Made by a program: the position numbers and the translations under genes. Source: an uncultured Clostridia bacterium (GTDB lineage Bacteria > Bacillota > Clostridia > Christensenellales > Borkfalkiaceae). From it: 64,000 nucleotides of DNA. The stretch is taken from contig CALVHH010000004.1 of the NCBI GenBank assembly GCA_944327465.1, forward strand, positions 59,923 to 123,922, written 5' to 3'. A model generated the notes under the pieces. It was not told where the DNA came from. It saw only the letters and a list, made by a program, of their open reading frames with translations, and made no database searches. Numbering within the stretch: the first letter of the stretch is position 1; each line of letters opens with the position of its first letter. Shown one piece after another: positions 41,515-51,861 of the stretch.

Positions 41515-44253
41515 ATGAACAACAAGTTGATAAAGGCGGCATGCCTTGCGGTGGCAACCGTGTTTGCCGCATCGTTCGCAGCCGGATGTGCTCCCGATGA
41601 CGGCGGCACCGGCAACGGCGGATACGACAACGAAAAGCGCGCTCTCGTTCTCAACTCGGGCGAGTTCGACGGGGTATTCAATCCCTTCTTCGCTTCGTCC
41701 GCATACGACAGCACGATAGTCGGTCAGACGCAGATATCCATGATATCCGCCGACGACGAGGGCAAGGAGGTAAGATACGGCAAAGACGAACCCGTAGTCG
41801 CCCTCGATTACAACGAGACGATGTACCTTCAGGACGGAGTCACCGAAACCGAACAGGGCGCCCAGAACGGCTATACCGTCTACCAGATGGTGCTCAAAAA
41901 CGACATACTCTTTTCGGACGGCGAGCCCCTCACCGCGCACGACGTGCTCTTTAACCTGTATGTCTACCTCGACCCCAACTACACCGGCTCTTCTACGCTC
42001 TATTCAACGGATATAGTCGGCTTGCAGGCATACCAGGCGCAGGACCCTTCCGCCAACGAAGATTCGCTCAACTCAATGAACACCTTGTTCAACGCGCTGG
42101 CAAGCCTGCGTTCGCAGGCAATATCCGCCTACGTTCAGCGCAACACCACGGGCAGCAACTGGACAACTTACGTCGAGCTGTACAACTCTTCGCGCCTCGA
42201 GCTCTTCAAGGACTTCGATAACGAAAACGGCACCAACCTCGCCGCCGACTACAAGGAATACGGCGAAGAGGACATCCTGGCAGATATCGAAGACATCCGC
42301 ACGCAGTTCAAGGAAGACCTGCTCACCACCTACAACAGCATCGACATGAACTCGTATAAGGACGGCGAGACGGGTCAATCGGATTACCCCTTCGACGACA
42401 ACAAGATATGGCAGGGCTTCTTCTACGAAATGGGCATAATAACCCGTCAGTATACGGAACACGGCGGCGTCATCATCTACGACAAGGATGAAAGCGGCAA
42501 GTACATCATCGACTGGGCGGGCATCGATCCCGGCGCCGACTACACCAAGGATGAGGCTATCGACTACGTATATCAGGCGCGTGCAACTTCCGAACAGAGC
42601 ATAGCCACCATACTCAACGACTACTCCACAGGCGACACCATGCGCACCAACTTCGCGGGCGCCGACAGGGAGTACTACTACATGACCATAAAAGAGGAAG
42701 TGGGTGCAACCGTAAAGAACGTCTCGGGCATAAAGATACTCGACGCTTCCGAATTCAACGGCGACACCGAGTACGCCCCCGGCGAATACGAGATGCTTCA
42801 GATAACGATAAACGGCGTCGACCCCAAGGCAAAGTGGAACTTCGCCTTCTCGGTAGCGCCCATGCACTACTACACCACCCCCGAACTCAACGCAGCCGCA
42901 ATGGCGGATACCGAATATGAAGAAAACTTCGGCGTTGAATTCTCCTCGCTGACGTTCATGAACTACATCCGCAGCCGAAACAAGGTGCCCGTAGGCGCAG
43001 GCGTATATCAGGCGTCCACCATGTACGACGCGACATTCAAGTGGGAAACCGACGCCAACGGCAACCAGACGCAGGCTTCGGTAGACAGCTGGAACACTGT
43101 GGCAGACGGCTTCCTCAGCAGCAACAACCTCTACCTCATGCGCAACGACAACTTCGTTACCACGGGCGGCAACGAGGAAGTTATCTACAATGCCAAGATA
43201 AAGCACCTGCAGTACAAAGTTATCTCCACTTCCAACGTAATGAACTCGGTAGTCAGCGGCAAGGTGGATATAGCCGACCCTCAGGCAACCTCTGCAAACA
43301 ACAATCAGGTAAACCAGAACAGCGACAGGCTCACTTCGATATCCGTAAAGACGGCGGGCTACGGCTATATAGGCATCAACGCCAAGTTCGTGCCCAACAT
43401 CAACATCCGCAGGATGCTCATGACGGTAATGGACCCCACCCTTGTGCAGAACTACTATCCCGGCGGTCTCTCCGAGCCCGTGTATCGTCCCTTCTCCACG
43501 ACGAGCTGGGTATATTCCGATTTCGATGACGGCACGCCTTCGTGGGAGAGCCAGGGCTACACGCACTACGACCCCGCTCTCAATGAAGAAGAGTACGGCA
43601 TGAGCTACTACGGCTACGACGCGTCGTTCACGCTCGGCAAACAGTTCCTGCAGGCTGCGGGCTGCAAAAACAGCGGCGGCAAGTGGTACGATGAAGACGG
43701 CAAACCTCTTGAATTTACGTTCACCATCGCCGGCGAAACTACCGACCACCCCGCAAACGACACCTTCCTCAACGCGATCGAAATACTTGAAAAGAACGGT
43801 ATATCCGCCACGCTCGTTGCCGACTCGCGCGCGCTGTACAAGCTGGCAAGCGGCGGCATAGCGATATGGGCGGCGGCATGGTCGTCCTCCATCGACCCCG
43901 ATATGTATCAGGTCTACCACAGGGACAGCCGTGCAACTTCCGTCCTCAACTGGGGCTATGACTATCTCTTCACGCAGGGCAACGCCACCGCCGAAGAGAA
44001 CAACATAGTCAACGAGCTTAGCGGCCTCATCGACGAGGGCCGCGAAACGATAGTAGAATCGGAGCGCGCACTCATCTACCGCGAAGCTTCCGACTACGCA
44101 ATGGACCTTGCGGTCGAGCTTCCCCTCTACCAGAGGAGCGATATGTACGTCTACAACCACAACGTCATAGATGCAAGTTCGCTCTATCAAAAGCCTTCGC
44201 CCTACATGAGCCCCCTCGCGGAGATATGGAAGGTAAGCTTCGTAACTGCATAA
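41515..44253 (+). CDS. oppA: Oligopeptide ABC transporter substrate-binding lipoprotein (unusually large)
   Basis: This family 5 extracellular solute-binding protein should deliver peptides to the OppBC channel. The lipobox is FAAGC (Cys25). The N-terminal lobe shows FSDGEPLTAHDVLFNLYVYL, a hallmark of the family; the C-terminal lobe shows NAKFVPNINIRRMLMTVMDP and VELPLYQRSDMYVYNH. At 912 residues it is much longer than the usual 500-600. The surplus lies mainly between about residues 170 and 430, a hydrophilic helical insertion rich in Asp, Glu, Tyr and Asn. AAGGAGG (41501-41507) precedes ATG 41515. The permease genes follow. Confidence 0.88.
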   Translation: MNNKLIKAACLAVATVFAASFAAGCAPDDGGTGNGGYDNEKRALVLNSGEFDGVFNPFFASSAYDSTIVGQTQISMISADDEGKEVRYGKDEPVVALDYNETMYLQDGVTETEQGAQNGYTVYQMVLKNDILFSDGEPLTAHDVLFNLYVYLDPNYTGSSTLYSTDIVGLQAYQAQDPSANEDSLNSMNTLFNALASLRSQAISAYVQRNTTGSNWTTYVELYNSSRLELFKDFDNENGTNLAADYKEYGEEDILADIEDIRTQFKEDLLTTYNSIDMNSYKDGETGQSDYPFDDNKIWQGFFYEMGIITRQYTEHGGVIIYDKDESGKYIIDWAGIDPGADYTKDEAIDYVYQARATSEQSIATILNDYSTGDTMRTNFAGADREYYYMTIKEEVGATVKNVSGIKILDASEFNGDTEYAPGEYEMLQITINGVDPKAKWNFAFSVAPMHYYTTPELNAAAMADTEYEENFGVEFSSLTFMNYIRSRNKVPVGAGVYQASTMYDATFKWETDANGNQTQASVDSWNTVADGFLSSNNLYLMRNDNFVTTGGNEEVIYNAKIKHLQYKVISTSNVMNSVVSGKVDIADPQATSANNNQVNQNSDRLTSISVKTAGYGYIGINAKFVPNINIRRMLMTVMDPTLVQNYYPGGLSEPVYRPFSTTSWVYSDFDDGTPSWESQGYTHYDPALNEEEYGMSYYGYDASFTLGKQFLQAAGCKNSGGKWYDEDGKPLEFTFTIAGETTDHPANDTFLNAIEILEKNGISATLVADSRALYKLASGGIAIWAAAWSSSIDPDMYQVYHRDSRATSVLNWGYDYLFTQGNATAEENNIVNELSGLIDEGRETIVESERALIYREASDYAMDLAVELPLYQRSDMYVYNHNVIDASSLYQKPSPYMSPLAEIWKVSFVTA

Positions 44254-44285
44254 CAGTGGCGTGAACGCCCTCCAACGGAGAAAAA

Positions 44286-45293
44286 ATGGTTAAATACATT
44301 ATAAAAAGACTGCTTCTGTGCGTTCTCATACTCTTCGGCGTCTCGGTAATACTTTACCTGCTTTTAAGGTGCGTGCCCGGCGACTATGTAACAAACAAGT
44401 TCACGGCAAACCCCAACGTAGAGATGTCCGAAGAGAAGCTGGAAGCGATGAGGGAGATATACGGTCTCAACGACGACGTATTCACAGGTTACTTCAAGTG
44501 GCTGTTCGGCAACCCCGCAACGGGCACAAAGGGCGCAATACTTTTGGACTTCGGCACGTCGTTCGTATACGACGCACCCGTATCCGAAGTAATCGCCGAC
44601 CACATGTGGATATCCTTTGCGCTCACCCTCCTCAGCCTGGTAATATACTACCCCCTGGCGGTATATCTGGGCACCCGCGCTGCCGTAAAGCAGTACGGCG
44701 CATTCGACTATGCCACCACGGTGCTCACCATGGTAGGCATATCCTTCCCGTCGTTCTTCTTTTCGGCAATAATAGTAAAGATATTTGCATTTGACCTCGG
44801 CTGGTTCGATACCTCCCTCGGCCTCAACTCCACGGGCCTCATCAATCCCTCCGGCTGGGAGCTGTTTACGGACACGGCGTGGCACCTGGTGCTGCCCGTC
44901 CTCGTAGTGGTGGTGCTCAGCATAGGTTCGGTAATGCGCTACACGCGCACCAACATGCTCGAAGTGCTCAGCGCCGACTACATCCGCACGGCAAGGGCAA
45001 AGGGACTTTCCGAACGCTCGGTAGTCTACAAGCACGCCTTCAAAAACACCATGATACCCATGGTCACCGTTCTCGCCGGCATACTGCCCGGTCTGTTCGG
45101 CGGCTCTATGATACTCGAAGACTTCTTCGCCATCGACGGCATAGGCAGGATAGCATACAACGCCATGAACCAGGGCGACATACCCTTCGTAATGGGCTAC
45201 AACATGTTCCTTGCCCTGCTCACGGTAATAGGCATGCTGCTCACCGACATAATGTACGTGGTGGTGGACCCCCGCGTAAAGATAACCAATTAG
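44286..45293 (+). CDS. oppB: Oligopeptide ABC transporter permease (OppB/DppB type)
   Basis: This 335-residue inner-membrane permease forms half of the peptide channel. It begins MVKYIIKRLLLCVLILFGVS, a standard OppB start, has about six helices with a large external loop after the first, and the EAA coupling loop YIRTARAKGLSERSVVYKHA near residue 236. VLAGILPGLFGGSMILEDFF is also typical. GGAG precedes the ATG; the gap to the binding-protein gene is 32 bp and to oppC 10 bp. Confidence 0.93.
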   Translation: MVKYIIKRLLLCVLILFGVSVILYLLLRCVPGDYVTNKFTANPNVEMSEEKLEAMREIYGLNDDVFTGYFKWLFGNPATGTKGAILLDFGTSFVYDAPVSEVIADHMWISFALTLLSLVIYYPLAVYLGTRAAVKQYGAFDYATTVLTMVGISFPSFFFSAIIVKIFAFDLGWFDTSLGLNSTGLINPSGWELFTDTAWHLVLPVLVVVVLSIGSVMRYTRTNMLEVLSADYIRTARAKGLSERSVVYKHAFKNTMIPMVTVLAGILPGLFGGSMILEDFFAIDGIGRIAYNAMNQGDIPFVMGYNMFLALLTVIGMLLTDIMYVVVDPRVKITN

Positions 45294-45303
45294 GAGAAGG
45301 CAT

Positions 45304-46431
45304 ATGGACGAAATCAATAAGGAAGGCGCCATCGTGGAGGAGGTATACACCCTCGAAACGGACAGCGCGCTCGAAGAGATGCCCGCCGAAGAGCCTTCTC
45401 ATCAGCCGGAAGGCGACGGCGAAATGCAGTCGATAGCCGATAACGTGCGCTCGCTCAGCCCCACAAGGCTGGTATTAAAGCGATTCTTCCGCTCAAAGCT
45501 TTCGGTAATAGGGCTTGCAATGATAATTTTCCTGTTCGCATTCTGCTGGATAGGACCGCTCTTTTCGCCCTATACCGAAACGACTGTCGACAGGGAAACG
45601 GACAGGCAGAACGTAGTAGTCACCAAGATAGAGGTGGAATACGAGCTTGAAGACGGCACCATCGAACAGTTCACCGTATACAAAGTGCAAAAGAGCCCCA
45701 TGGAGATAGATTCGCTCGCCGGGGCTTCGGGCGAGCACTGGATGGGCACCGATAAAAACGGCCGCGACATACTCACAAGGGTAATGTACGGCGGCAGGGT
45801 GTCGCTCACGCTCAGCCTGCTCGTCGTGTTGCTCGAAACGGTCATAGGCGTCGTCTTGGGCGGTCTTGCCGGCTACTTCGGCAAGTGGGTGGATACGCTG
45901 ATAATGCGTATAATCGACGTGTTCAGCTGTATACCTTCGCTGCCGCTGCTGCTGATAATAGGTTCGGTGCTCGACGGCATGAAGGTCGACCCCAACATAC
46001 GAATATACTTCATGATGATTTTCCTGACGCTGCTCGGTTGGACGGGCGTTGCGCGAATAGTGCGCGGACAGATACTCACCCTGCGCGAACAGGAATTCAT
46101 GGTGTCGGCAACGGCGAGGGGACTTTCCACTCCCCGCAAGATATTCCGCCACCTCATCCCCAACGTCATACCCCAGCTGATAGTTTCAATGACTTTAGGT
46201 CTGGGCTCGGTAATACTCATGGAAGCTTCGCTTTCGTACATGGGTCTGGGCGTGCCGCTTACAAGCGCTTCGTGGGGCGGCATGATAAACGACGTAAACG
46301 ATCCCTTCATACTTGCAAATTACAGCAACCTCTGGGTACCCCCCGGAATATGCATCGTGCTTGCGGTGCTCGGTTTCAACTTTGTCGGCGACGGTCTGCG
46401 CGATGCGTTCGACCCCAAGGCAAAAAGGTAA
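45304..46431 (+). CDS. oppC: Oligopeptide ABC transporter permease (OppC/DppC type)
   Basis: This 375-residue protein is the second permease. An acidic cytoplasmic extension of about 50 residues precedes the OppC core (LSPTRLVLKRFFRSKLSVIG), first helix, periplasmic loop, GTDKNGRDILTRVMYGGRVSL and the EAA loop EFMVSATARGLSTPRKIF. DGLRDAFDPKAKR at the end matches the family. AGGAGAAGG precedes the start. oppD follows after 9 bp. Confidence 0.93.
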   Translation: MDEINKEGAIVEEVYTLETDSALEEMPAEEPSHQPEGDGEMQSIADNVRSLSPTRLVLKRFFRSKLSVIGLAMIIFLFAFCWIGPLFSPYTETTVDRETDRQNVVVTKIEVEYELEDGTIEQFTVYKVQKSPMEIDSLAGASGEHWMGTDKNGRDILTRVMYGGRVSLTLSLLVVLLETVIGVVLGGLAGYFGKWVDTLIMRIIDVFSCIPSLPLLLIIGSVLDGMKVDPNIRIYFMMIFLTLLGWTGVARIVRGQILTLREQEFMVSATARGLSTPRKIFRHLIPNVIPQLIVSMTLGLGSVILMEASLSYMGLGVPLTSASWGGMINDVNDPFILANYSNLWVPPGICIVLAVLGFNFVGDGLRDAFDPKAKR

Positions 46432-46440
46432 GGGTCAGCA

Positions 46441-47643
46441 ATGTTATTCAAAAAGCAACAAAAAACTTCAACTCAGGGCGAAGAGAACAAGCCCTCGCGT
46501 CCTAAAAACTCCCACTATCTCACCGCAAAGGAATCGCGCGAGATAGCCAAGAGCAACGCCCGCGAAATGCGCAAATACGAAAAGCGCAAAAGGGTGAAGA
46601 ACGTAGACGAAAGCGTGTATACCTGCAAGATGCAGGATGAAAACAACATCGTCGAATTCGATGACCTTCACACCTACTTTTTCACCGATGCGGGCGTATC
46701 CAAGGCGGTCGACGGCGTCACGTTTTCGATACCCAAGGGCGCAACGGTGGGCGTCGTCGGCGAATCGGGCTGCGGCAAGTCGGTCACAAGCCTTTCGCTT
46801 ATGCAGCTCGTCCAGGCTCCGCAGGGTCAGATAGTCGGCGGCTCCATCCGCTTCAACATGGGCGACAAGGCGTACGACATAACCAAGATGCCCACAAGCG
46901 AAATGCGCAAAATACGCGGCAAGAACATAGCCATGATCTTCCAGGAACCCATGACGAGTTTGAACCCCGTATTCAAGATAGGCTATCAGCTCGACGAAAT
47001 GTCCCTTCTGCACAATGGCTGCACAAAGGAGGAGGCAAAGGCGCACAGCATTGAAATGCTCAAACTCGTCGGCATAGCCGCGCCCGAGCGCGTATACGAC
47101 TGCTACCCCCACGAACTTTCGGGCGGTATGCGCCAGCGCGTGATGATAGCCATCGCCCTTTCGTGCGACCCCAGGCTCATCATTGCGGACGAGCCCACTA
47201 CCGCGCTCGACGTTACCATTCAGGCGCAGATACTCGACCTTCTGCGGGAGATAAAGGACAAGATCGACGGCTCGATAATGCTCATAACGCACGACCTCGG
47301 CGTCATTGCCGAAATGGCGGATTACGTCGTTGTAATGTATGCGGGCAGGGTCATCGAAGCCGGCACTACCGCAGAGATATTCCACAATCCCCTTCACCCC
47401 TATACCATAGGTCTGCAAAAGAGCAAGCCCGTGGTAAAGCGCAAGGTCGAAAGGCTGTACAATATCCCCGGTCAGGTGCCCAACCCCATAGATATGCCCG
47501 ATTTCTGCTACTTCAAGGACAGGTGCGACAGGTGCATTGAAAAGTGCAACGGCGAGTATCCCCACTTCATACAGGTCTCGCCCACCCACCGCGTAAGCTG
47601 CTATCTGTATGAAGGGCAGGAAAAAGGAGGTTCCAATGAGTGA
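46441..47643 (+). CDS. oppD: Oligopeptide ABC transporter ATPase (OppD/DppD type)
   Basis: This 400-residue ATPase powers the importer. A basic N-terminal extension of about 60 residues precedes the ABC domain: Walker [25 protein letters not shown] (Q-loop), signature LSGGMRQR, Walker [14 protein letters not shown]. The C-terminal oligopeptide-transporter domain has the cysteine cluster CDRCIEKC and a later VSCYL, consistent with the Fe-S or metal site of the family. The stop overlaps the oppF start by 8 nt. Confidence 0.94.
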   Translation: MLFKKQQKTSTQGEENKPSRPKNSHYLTAKESREIAKSNAREMRKYEKRKRVKNVDESVYTCKMQDENNIVEFDDLHTYFFTDAGVSKAVDGVTFSIPKGATVGVVGESGCGKSVTSLSLMQLVQAPQGQIVGGSIRFNMGDKAYDITKMPTSEMRKIRGKNIAMIFQEPMTSLNPVFKIGYQLDEMSLLHNGCTKEEAKAHSIEMLKLVGIAAPERVYDCYPHELSGGMRQRVMIAIALSCDPRLIIADEPTTALDVTIQAQILDLLREIKDKIDGSIMLITHDLGVIAEMADYVVVMYAGRVIEAGTTAEIFHNPLHPYTIGLQKSKPVVKRKVERLYNIPGQVPNPIDMPDFCYFKDRCDRCIEKCNGEYPHFIQVSPTHRVSCYLYEGQEKGGSNE

Positions 47644-48763
47644 CGAAACCTTGAATACTCTCCCCGCCGACGAGGAGAACGCCGCCGCGGAAAATTCTTC
47701 CGCCCTGCCTTCTGCCGTCGAAGAAGAGGAGACTGCCGCGCTTGCCCAAGCCGAAGAGGAGCAGCCCGAAGAGGAGGCGCAGCCCCTCGACCCGAACGCG
47801 CTGCTTGAAGTGAGGCATCTGAAAAAGCACTTCCCCGCAAAAAAAGATTTCTTCGGCAGACCCGTCAGCTTTTTAAAGGCTGTCGACGACGTGTCCTTCA
47901 AGATTGAAAAGGGCACCACGCTCGGCATAGTCGGCGAATCGGGCTGCGGCAAGACGACGCTCGGCAGAACTATACTCCGCCTTCAGCCCGCAACGGACGG
48001 CGAGGTGTACTTCGACGGCGTAGACATAAACAAACTCAACACAAAGCAGATGAACGCTCTGCGTCCGCAGATGCAGATAATCTTCCAGGACCCCTATTCC
48101 AGCCTTTCGCCCCGCATGCCCGTCGGCGAAATAATAGGCGAGGCGGTGGCGCAGCACAAGCTCGTGCCCAAAACCGAACTCAAAGAATACGTCTTGGAAG
48201 TGATGAAGAGCTGCGGGCTTCCCTATCACTACTACGAGCGCTACCCCCACGAATTTTCGGGCGGACAGCGCCAGCGCATATGCATAGCCACCGCGCTTGC
48301 GTTAAAGCCCCGCTTCGTCGTCTGCGACGAGCCCGTTTCGGCGCTCGACGTGTCCATTCAGGCACAGATAATCAACCTCTTAAAGGACATGCAGGAAAAG
48401 ATGGGTCTCACCTATATCTTCATTTCGCACGACCTTTCGGTGGTAGAACATATTTCGAACAAAGTGGGCGTAATGTACTTAGGCAGCCTTGTCGAGTATG
48501 CGTCCACGGGGGATATCTTCGATAACCCCATGCACCCCTATACCGAAGCGCTGTTTTCGGCTGTGCCCATCCCCGACCCCGACAGGCACTCCAAGCGCAT
48601 AATTCTGAGCGGCGACATCCCCAGCCCCATCAATGCTCCCGCGGGCTGCAAATTCCACACCCGCTGCAACCACTGCATGGATATATGCAGGGAGGTCGCG
48701 CCCAAGTTCAAGGATTACGGCAACGGCCACATGGTCGCCTGCCATCTGTATCCGCAGGATTGA
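47636..48763 (+). CDS. oppF: Oligopeptide ABC transporter ATPase (OppF/DppF type)
   Basis: This is the partner ATPase of OppD, 375 residues. An acidic N-terminal extension of about 50 residues (DEENAAAENSSALPSAVEEE) precedes LLEVRHLKKHFPAKKDFFG, the usual OppF start. Walker A is GESGCGKT, the Q-loop is IFQDPYSSLSPRM, the signature is FSGGQRQR, and Walker B is FVVCDEPVSALDV. The C-terminus has GCKFHTRCNHCMDIC. ATG 47636 has AAAGGAGG upstream; in-frame codons upstream lack such a site. A small membrane-protein gene follows after 9 bp. Confidence 0.93.
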   Translation: MSDETLNTLPADEENAAAENSSALPSAVEEEETAALAQAEEEQPEEEAQPLDPNALLEVRHLKKHFPAKKDFFGRPVSFLKAVDDVSFKIEKGTTLGIVGESGCGKTTLGRTILRLQPATDGEVYFDGVDINKLNTKQMNALRPQMQIIFQDPYSSLSPRMPVGEIIGEAVAQHKLVPKTELKEYVLEVMKSCGLPYHYYERYPHEFSGGQRQRICIATALALKPRFVVCDEPVSALDVSIQAQIINLLKDMQEKMGLTYIFISHDLSVVEHISNKVGVMYLGSLVEYASTGDIFDNPMHPYTEALFSAVPIPDPDRHSKRIILSGDIPSPINAPAGCKFHTRCNHCMDICREVAPKFKDYGNGHMVACHLYPQD

Positions 48764-48772
48764 GGAGCCTGC

Positions 48773-49036
48773 ATGAAAAATAAGGAAAAGAAAGACAAGC
48801 CCGTATTCGTCGACGACGGCAGGACCATCGCCGATATGGACTGCGAAGCCATAACGGGCTATAAGTCCAAAGAACAGCGTAAAAAACACGAAGAGCTGAA
48901 GGCGCTCAACCTCACCAAGGAGGAGCGCAAAGCCATCTATCGCGGTACGTTCAAGTTCGTAATACCTTATCTTTTGTGCTTTGTAGGCATAATGATAGCC
49001 CTTCTTTGCGCCTTTTATTTCGCCATGCGCGGCTGA
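48773..49036 (+). CDS. Small single-span membrane protein in the opp operon
   Basis: The 87-residue protein is unrecognised. The first 60 residues are highly charged (MKNKEKKDKPVFVDDGRTIA; KSKEQRKKHEELKALNLTKE), predicted cytoplasmic, followed by one membrane helix (about residues 62-84) and a short RG end. GAGGAG at 48763-48768 precedes ATG 48773, 9 bp after oppF and 43 bp before the redoxin lipoprotein gene. Its position suggests an accessory of the importer or a link between importer and redoxin lipoprotein; this is inference only. Confidence 0.7.
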   Translation: MKNKEKKDKPVFVDDGRTIADMDCEAITGYKSKEQRKKHEELKALNLTKEERKAIYRGTFKFVIPYLLCFVGIMIALLCAFYFAMRG

Positions 49037-49079
49037 GGCGCAGAAGGCAAATTTAATCCCACCATTTCGGAGGACGTAA

Positions 49080-51836
49080 ATGAAAAAGTTTTTAAGCTCT
49101 GCCATAGCCGCAGTGCTGGCGGTATTTCTCGTATTTACCTCAGCCTGCGTTCCAGGCGGAAATGCAAACGTCTCGTACACCGTAACGGTAGTCAATACCA
49201 AAGAAGAGACGATAGAGGATGTAAAAGTAATTTTCAGCAAAGGCGATACCGAGGTGACGTCGCAGGTGACAGACGGGCAGGGTCAGGTGACTGTTGAACT
49301 GCCCGCCGACGAATACACCGTCTCCCTCGACGATCTTCCTACGGGCTACGGCGCGGGCACCGTCACTACCGACACCGCAGGCTCGCCCATAACGATAACG
49401 ATATCTTCGGGCGTTATGTCCGACCCCGCACCCGTCGGCACCGTGTACAAGGTGGGCGATATAATCCACGACTTCACATACGAAGCTACCTATCTTGTAA
49501 AGCAGGGCGATGAGTACAAGGAAGAGACCGTAACGAGAAAGCTCTCCGATTCCTTTGCCGACGGCAAAAAGATGGTGCTTTTAAACTTCTATTTCACCAC
49601 TTGCGGTCCCTGCGCAACCGAGTTCCCCCTCATGCAGACGGCATACTCCGAGTACGATCTCAAGGTAGACGTCATTGCAATGTGCGACCAGAACGGCGGC
49701 GGCGACACGCTTGAAACGGCAAATTCTTACCGCTACCGCTTCGATGAGCCCCTCACGTTCTTAATGGGCTACGACGAGGGCGGCAACACAATATCCAACA
49801 ACTTCGACCCCACCGGCTATCCCACCAACGTCATCATCGACCGCTTCGGCGTCATCTGCATGATAGATGCCGGCTCTATTTCCGACGTCAACACGTTCAG
49901 GGGCTGGTTTGATAATTACACTTCGAACGACTACACCGACTCCGACATAAACGATACCGGCAACATCGAGCTCGAAATTCCCGACGTGGAAGATCCCGAC
50001 CCCGCCGATATCGCAGCCGCCATCAACGACAGCTCTGCCGAAGGCAAGGTCACTTACCGCTTCGAAGAGACATGGGAGTACGCATGGCCCTGGGTCGTCG
50101 GCGAAGACGGCAAGACGATACAGACCACGAACAAGGAGAGCGCTGGCGCATACGCGATGCTGTATGCCGACATCAACCTTGAAGAGGACGAAGTCCTCAC
50201 GTTCGAATACAGAACGGAAACCGAAAATTCGGATATCTTCTATGTATTCATCGACAACGAAATAGTTCAGCAGTATTCGGGTATAGCCGAAGACTTTGCA
50301 AAGACGTACGTCTTCGTGGGCGACGGCTACGAGCACGAGCTCGCGCTCGTCTACGCAAAGGATACGGGCAACAACGTCGGCGAAGATACCGTATACGTAA
50401 GGAACATGCGCGTGACCGACCTTGAAGAGCTCAACTCTTCGACGGTGTCCATTGACGTGCTCCGCCAGGCAGCCAACGACTACAGCGAAGCTACCCATAC
50501 CTACAACGAGTACGTCGAAGCAGTCTATAACAGCGAGGACGGTTACTATCACGTCGGTTCGGTAGATGGTCCTCTGCTCCTTGCAGATATGATCGAGGAC
50601 ACGCGCTGGGGCGAAGGCATCTACGGTCAGGCGATCGACGCGCTCGCACTCTACAACATCGACCTTTGCGATGAGGACGACGATATCTATATCCTCCTCG
50701 GCGAAGTTTTGGGCGACGGTTCGTTCAAGAACTACGACCTGATCGAAGAGTACGCATGGTACGGCCGCTACTCGGTATACGAAGGCTCGCTCACTCCCGT
50801 CACAAAGGAACTGCACGACTACCTTGTAGAGCTCGTATCCGTGCTCGGCAACGACGACGAAACGGACAACGAGACTGAGTGGCTTGAAATTTGCCGCTAC
50901 TACCAGTCCTACGGCACGTTCAAGCAGGACGAAACTCCCCTTGAAGATGTAAAAGACCCTATAGCAGGTCTCTCCATCGAGACGGCAAAGGTAGCCCACC
51001 TCGGCGACAACGAGGGCGTAAGGCTGACTCCCAAGACGCCCCGCGGCGATTTCTTCGCGTTCACGCCCGCTCAGGATGCAACATTTAGAATCGCCCCCAA
51101 GGATGTAACTTCCACCACGGGCGACACTGCCACCTATCTCTGGCTGTTCGGCAGCAACTACGGCGACCAGTTCGAGCCCCGTCCTATACAGGAAGATACC
51201 TCGGGGCAGATGATCGCCACCCTCGAAGCAGGGCAGACTTACTACATCGCCTGCGCGCTGTTCAACCCCGACGACGTCGGAAGCTGCACGCTCACCATCG
51301 AATACTACAATAAGGACTACGTAATAAGGCCCGTTGCCTCCGATTCGTGGGTATACGATGAGAACACCGGCGCCATAAGCCTTCCCCAGTTTGTCGATGT
51401 CGAGCTCAGGGAGGACGGTTACTACTACGCATACTCCGGCGACGAAGACCACGGCCGCATTTACGTCGACTTCGAGGCGCCCACGTCCTTCAGCGATTCC
51501 GCCCTCGTCAACTGGATAGAGAGGGAGTATAAGGACGAAAACGGCAACGTCACCGAAGTAAGGCACATGTTCGACCTCAGCGAAGACGGCTACTACGCCA
51601 CCAATTCGCTCTACGCCGAACTCTACAAAGAGCTCGTGCCCGAAGACATGCGCGTAGACTTCACCGACATCATGAAGGAGTACGCCGCCGGCGCCAACAG
51701 CTTTGGCTTCGTTGAAGCGGATGAGCAGCTCGTTGAAATACTCAAAGTGATAATGAAGCTCGAAGACCGCCTCACCGATAACGCATGGCTGCAGCTGTGC
51801 TACTATATCGAAAACACAATAGTCGTGACCGAATAA
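49080..51836 (+). CDS. Large lipoprotein with thioredoxin-fold (TlpA-like) domain
   Basis: The 918-residue product has a signal peptide with Cys23 in FTSAC, a short carboxypeptidase-regulatory-like beta domain (ETIEDVKVIFSKGDTEVTSQ), then a TlpA/redoxin domain with the active site C175-G-P-C178 in NFYFTTCGPCATEFPLM and GYPTNVIIDRFGVI. The following 600 residues have no recognised family; a beta-rich part around residues 325-450 may be carbohydrate- or protein-binding, and the end is helical. It probably reduces or isomerises disulfides outside the membrane. GGAGG at 49069-49073 precedes the ATG. It may serve the Cys-containing surface proteins of this operon and draw electrons from the membrane redox pair at 52.7-55.2 kb. 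Confidence 0.8.
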   Translation: MKKFLSSAIAAVLAVFLVFTSACVPGGNANVSYTVTVVNTKEETIEDVKVIFSKGDTEVTSQVTDGQGQVTVELPADEYTVSLDDLPTGYGAGTVTTDTAGSPITITISSGVMSDPAPVGTVYKVGDIIHDFTYEATYLVKQGDEYKEETVTRKLSDSFADGKKMVLLNFYFTTCGPCATEFPLMQTAYSEYDLKVDVIAMCDQNGGGDTLETANSYRYRFDEPLTFLMGYDEGGNTISNNFDPTGYPTNVIIDRFGVICMIDAGSISDVNTFRGWFDNYTSNDYTDSDINDTGNIELEIPDVEDPDPADIAAAINDSSAEGKVTYRFEETWEYAWPWVVGEDGKTIQTTNKESAGAYAMLYADINLEEDEVLTFEYRTETENSDIFYVFIDNEIVQQYSGIAEDFAKTYVFVGDGYEHELALVYAKDTGNNVGEDTVYVRNMRVTDLEELNSSTVSIDVLRQAANDYSEATHTYNEYVEAVYNSEDGYYHVGSVDGPLLLADMIEDTRWGEGIYGQAIDALALYNIDLCDEDDDIYILLGEVLGDGSFKNYDLIEEYAWYGRYSVYEGSLTPVTKELHDYLVELVSVLGNDDETDNETEWLEICRYYQSYGTFKQDETPLEDVKDPIAGLSIETAKVAHLGDNEGVRLTPKTPRGDFFAFTPAQDATFRIAPKDVTSTTGDTATYLWLFGSNYGDQFEPRPIQEDTSGQMIATLEAGQTYYIACALFNPDDVGSCTLTIEYYNKDYVIRPVASDSWVYDENTGAISLPQFVDVELREDGYYYAYSGDEDHGRIYVDFEAPTSFSDSALVNWIEREYKDENGNVTEVRHMFDLSEDGYYATNSLYAELYKELVPEDMRVDFTDIMKEYAAGANSFGFVEADEQLVEILKVIMKLEDRLTDNAWLQLCYYIENTIVVTE

Positions 51837-51861
51837 TACGGTCAACAAATAAGAAACGGCA

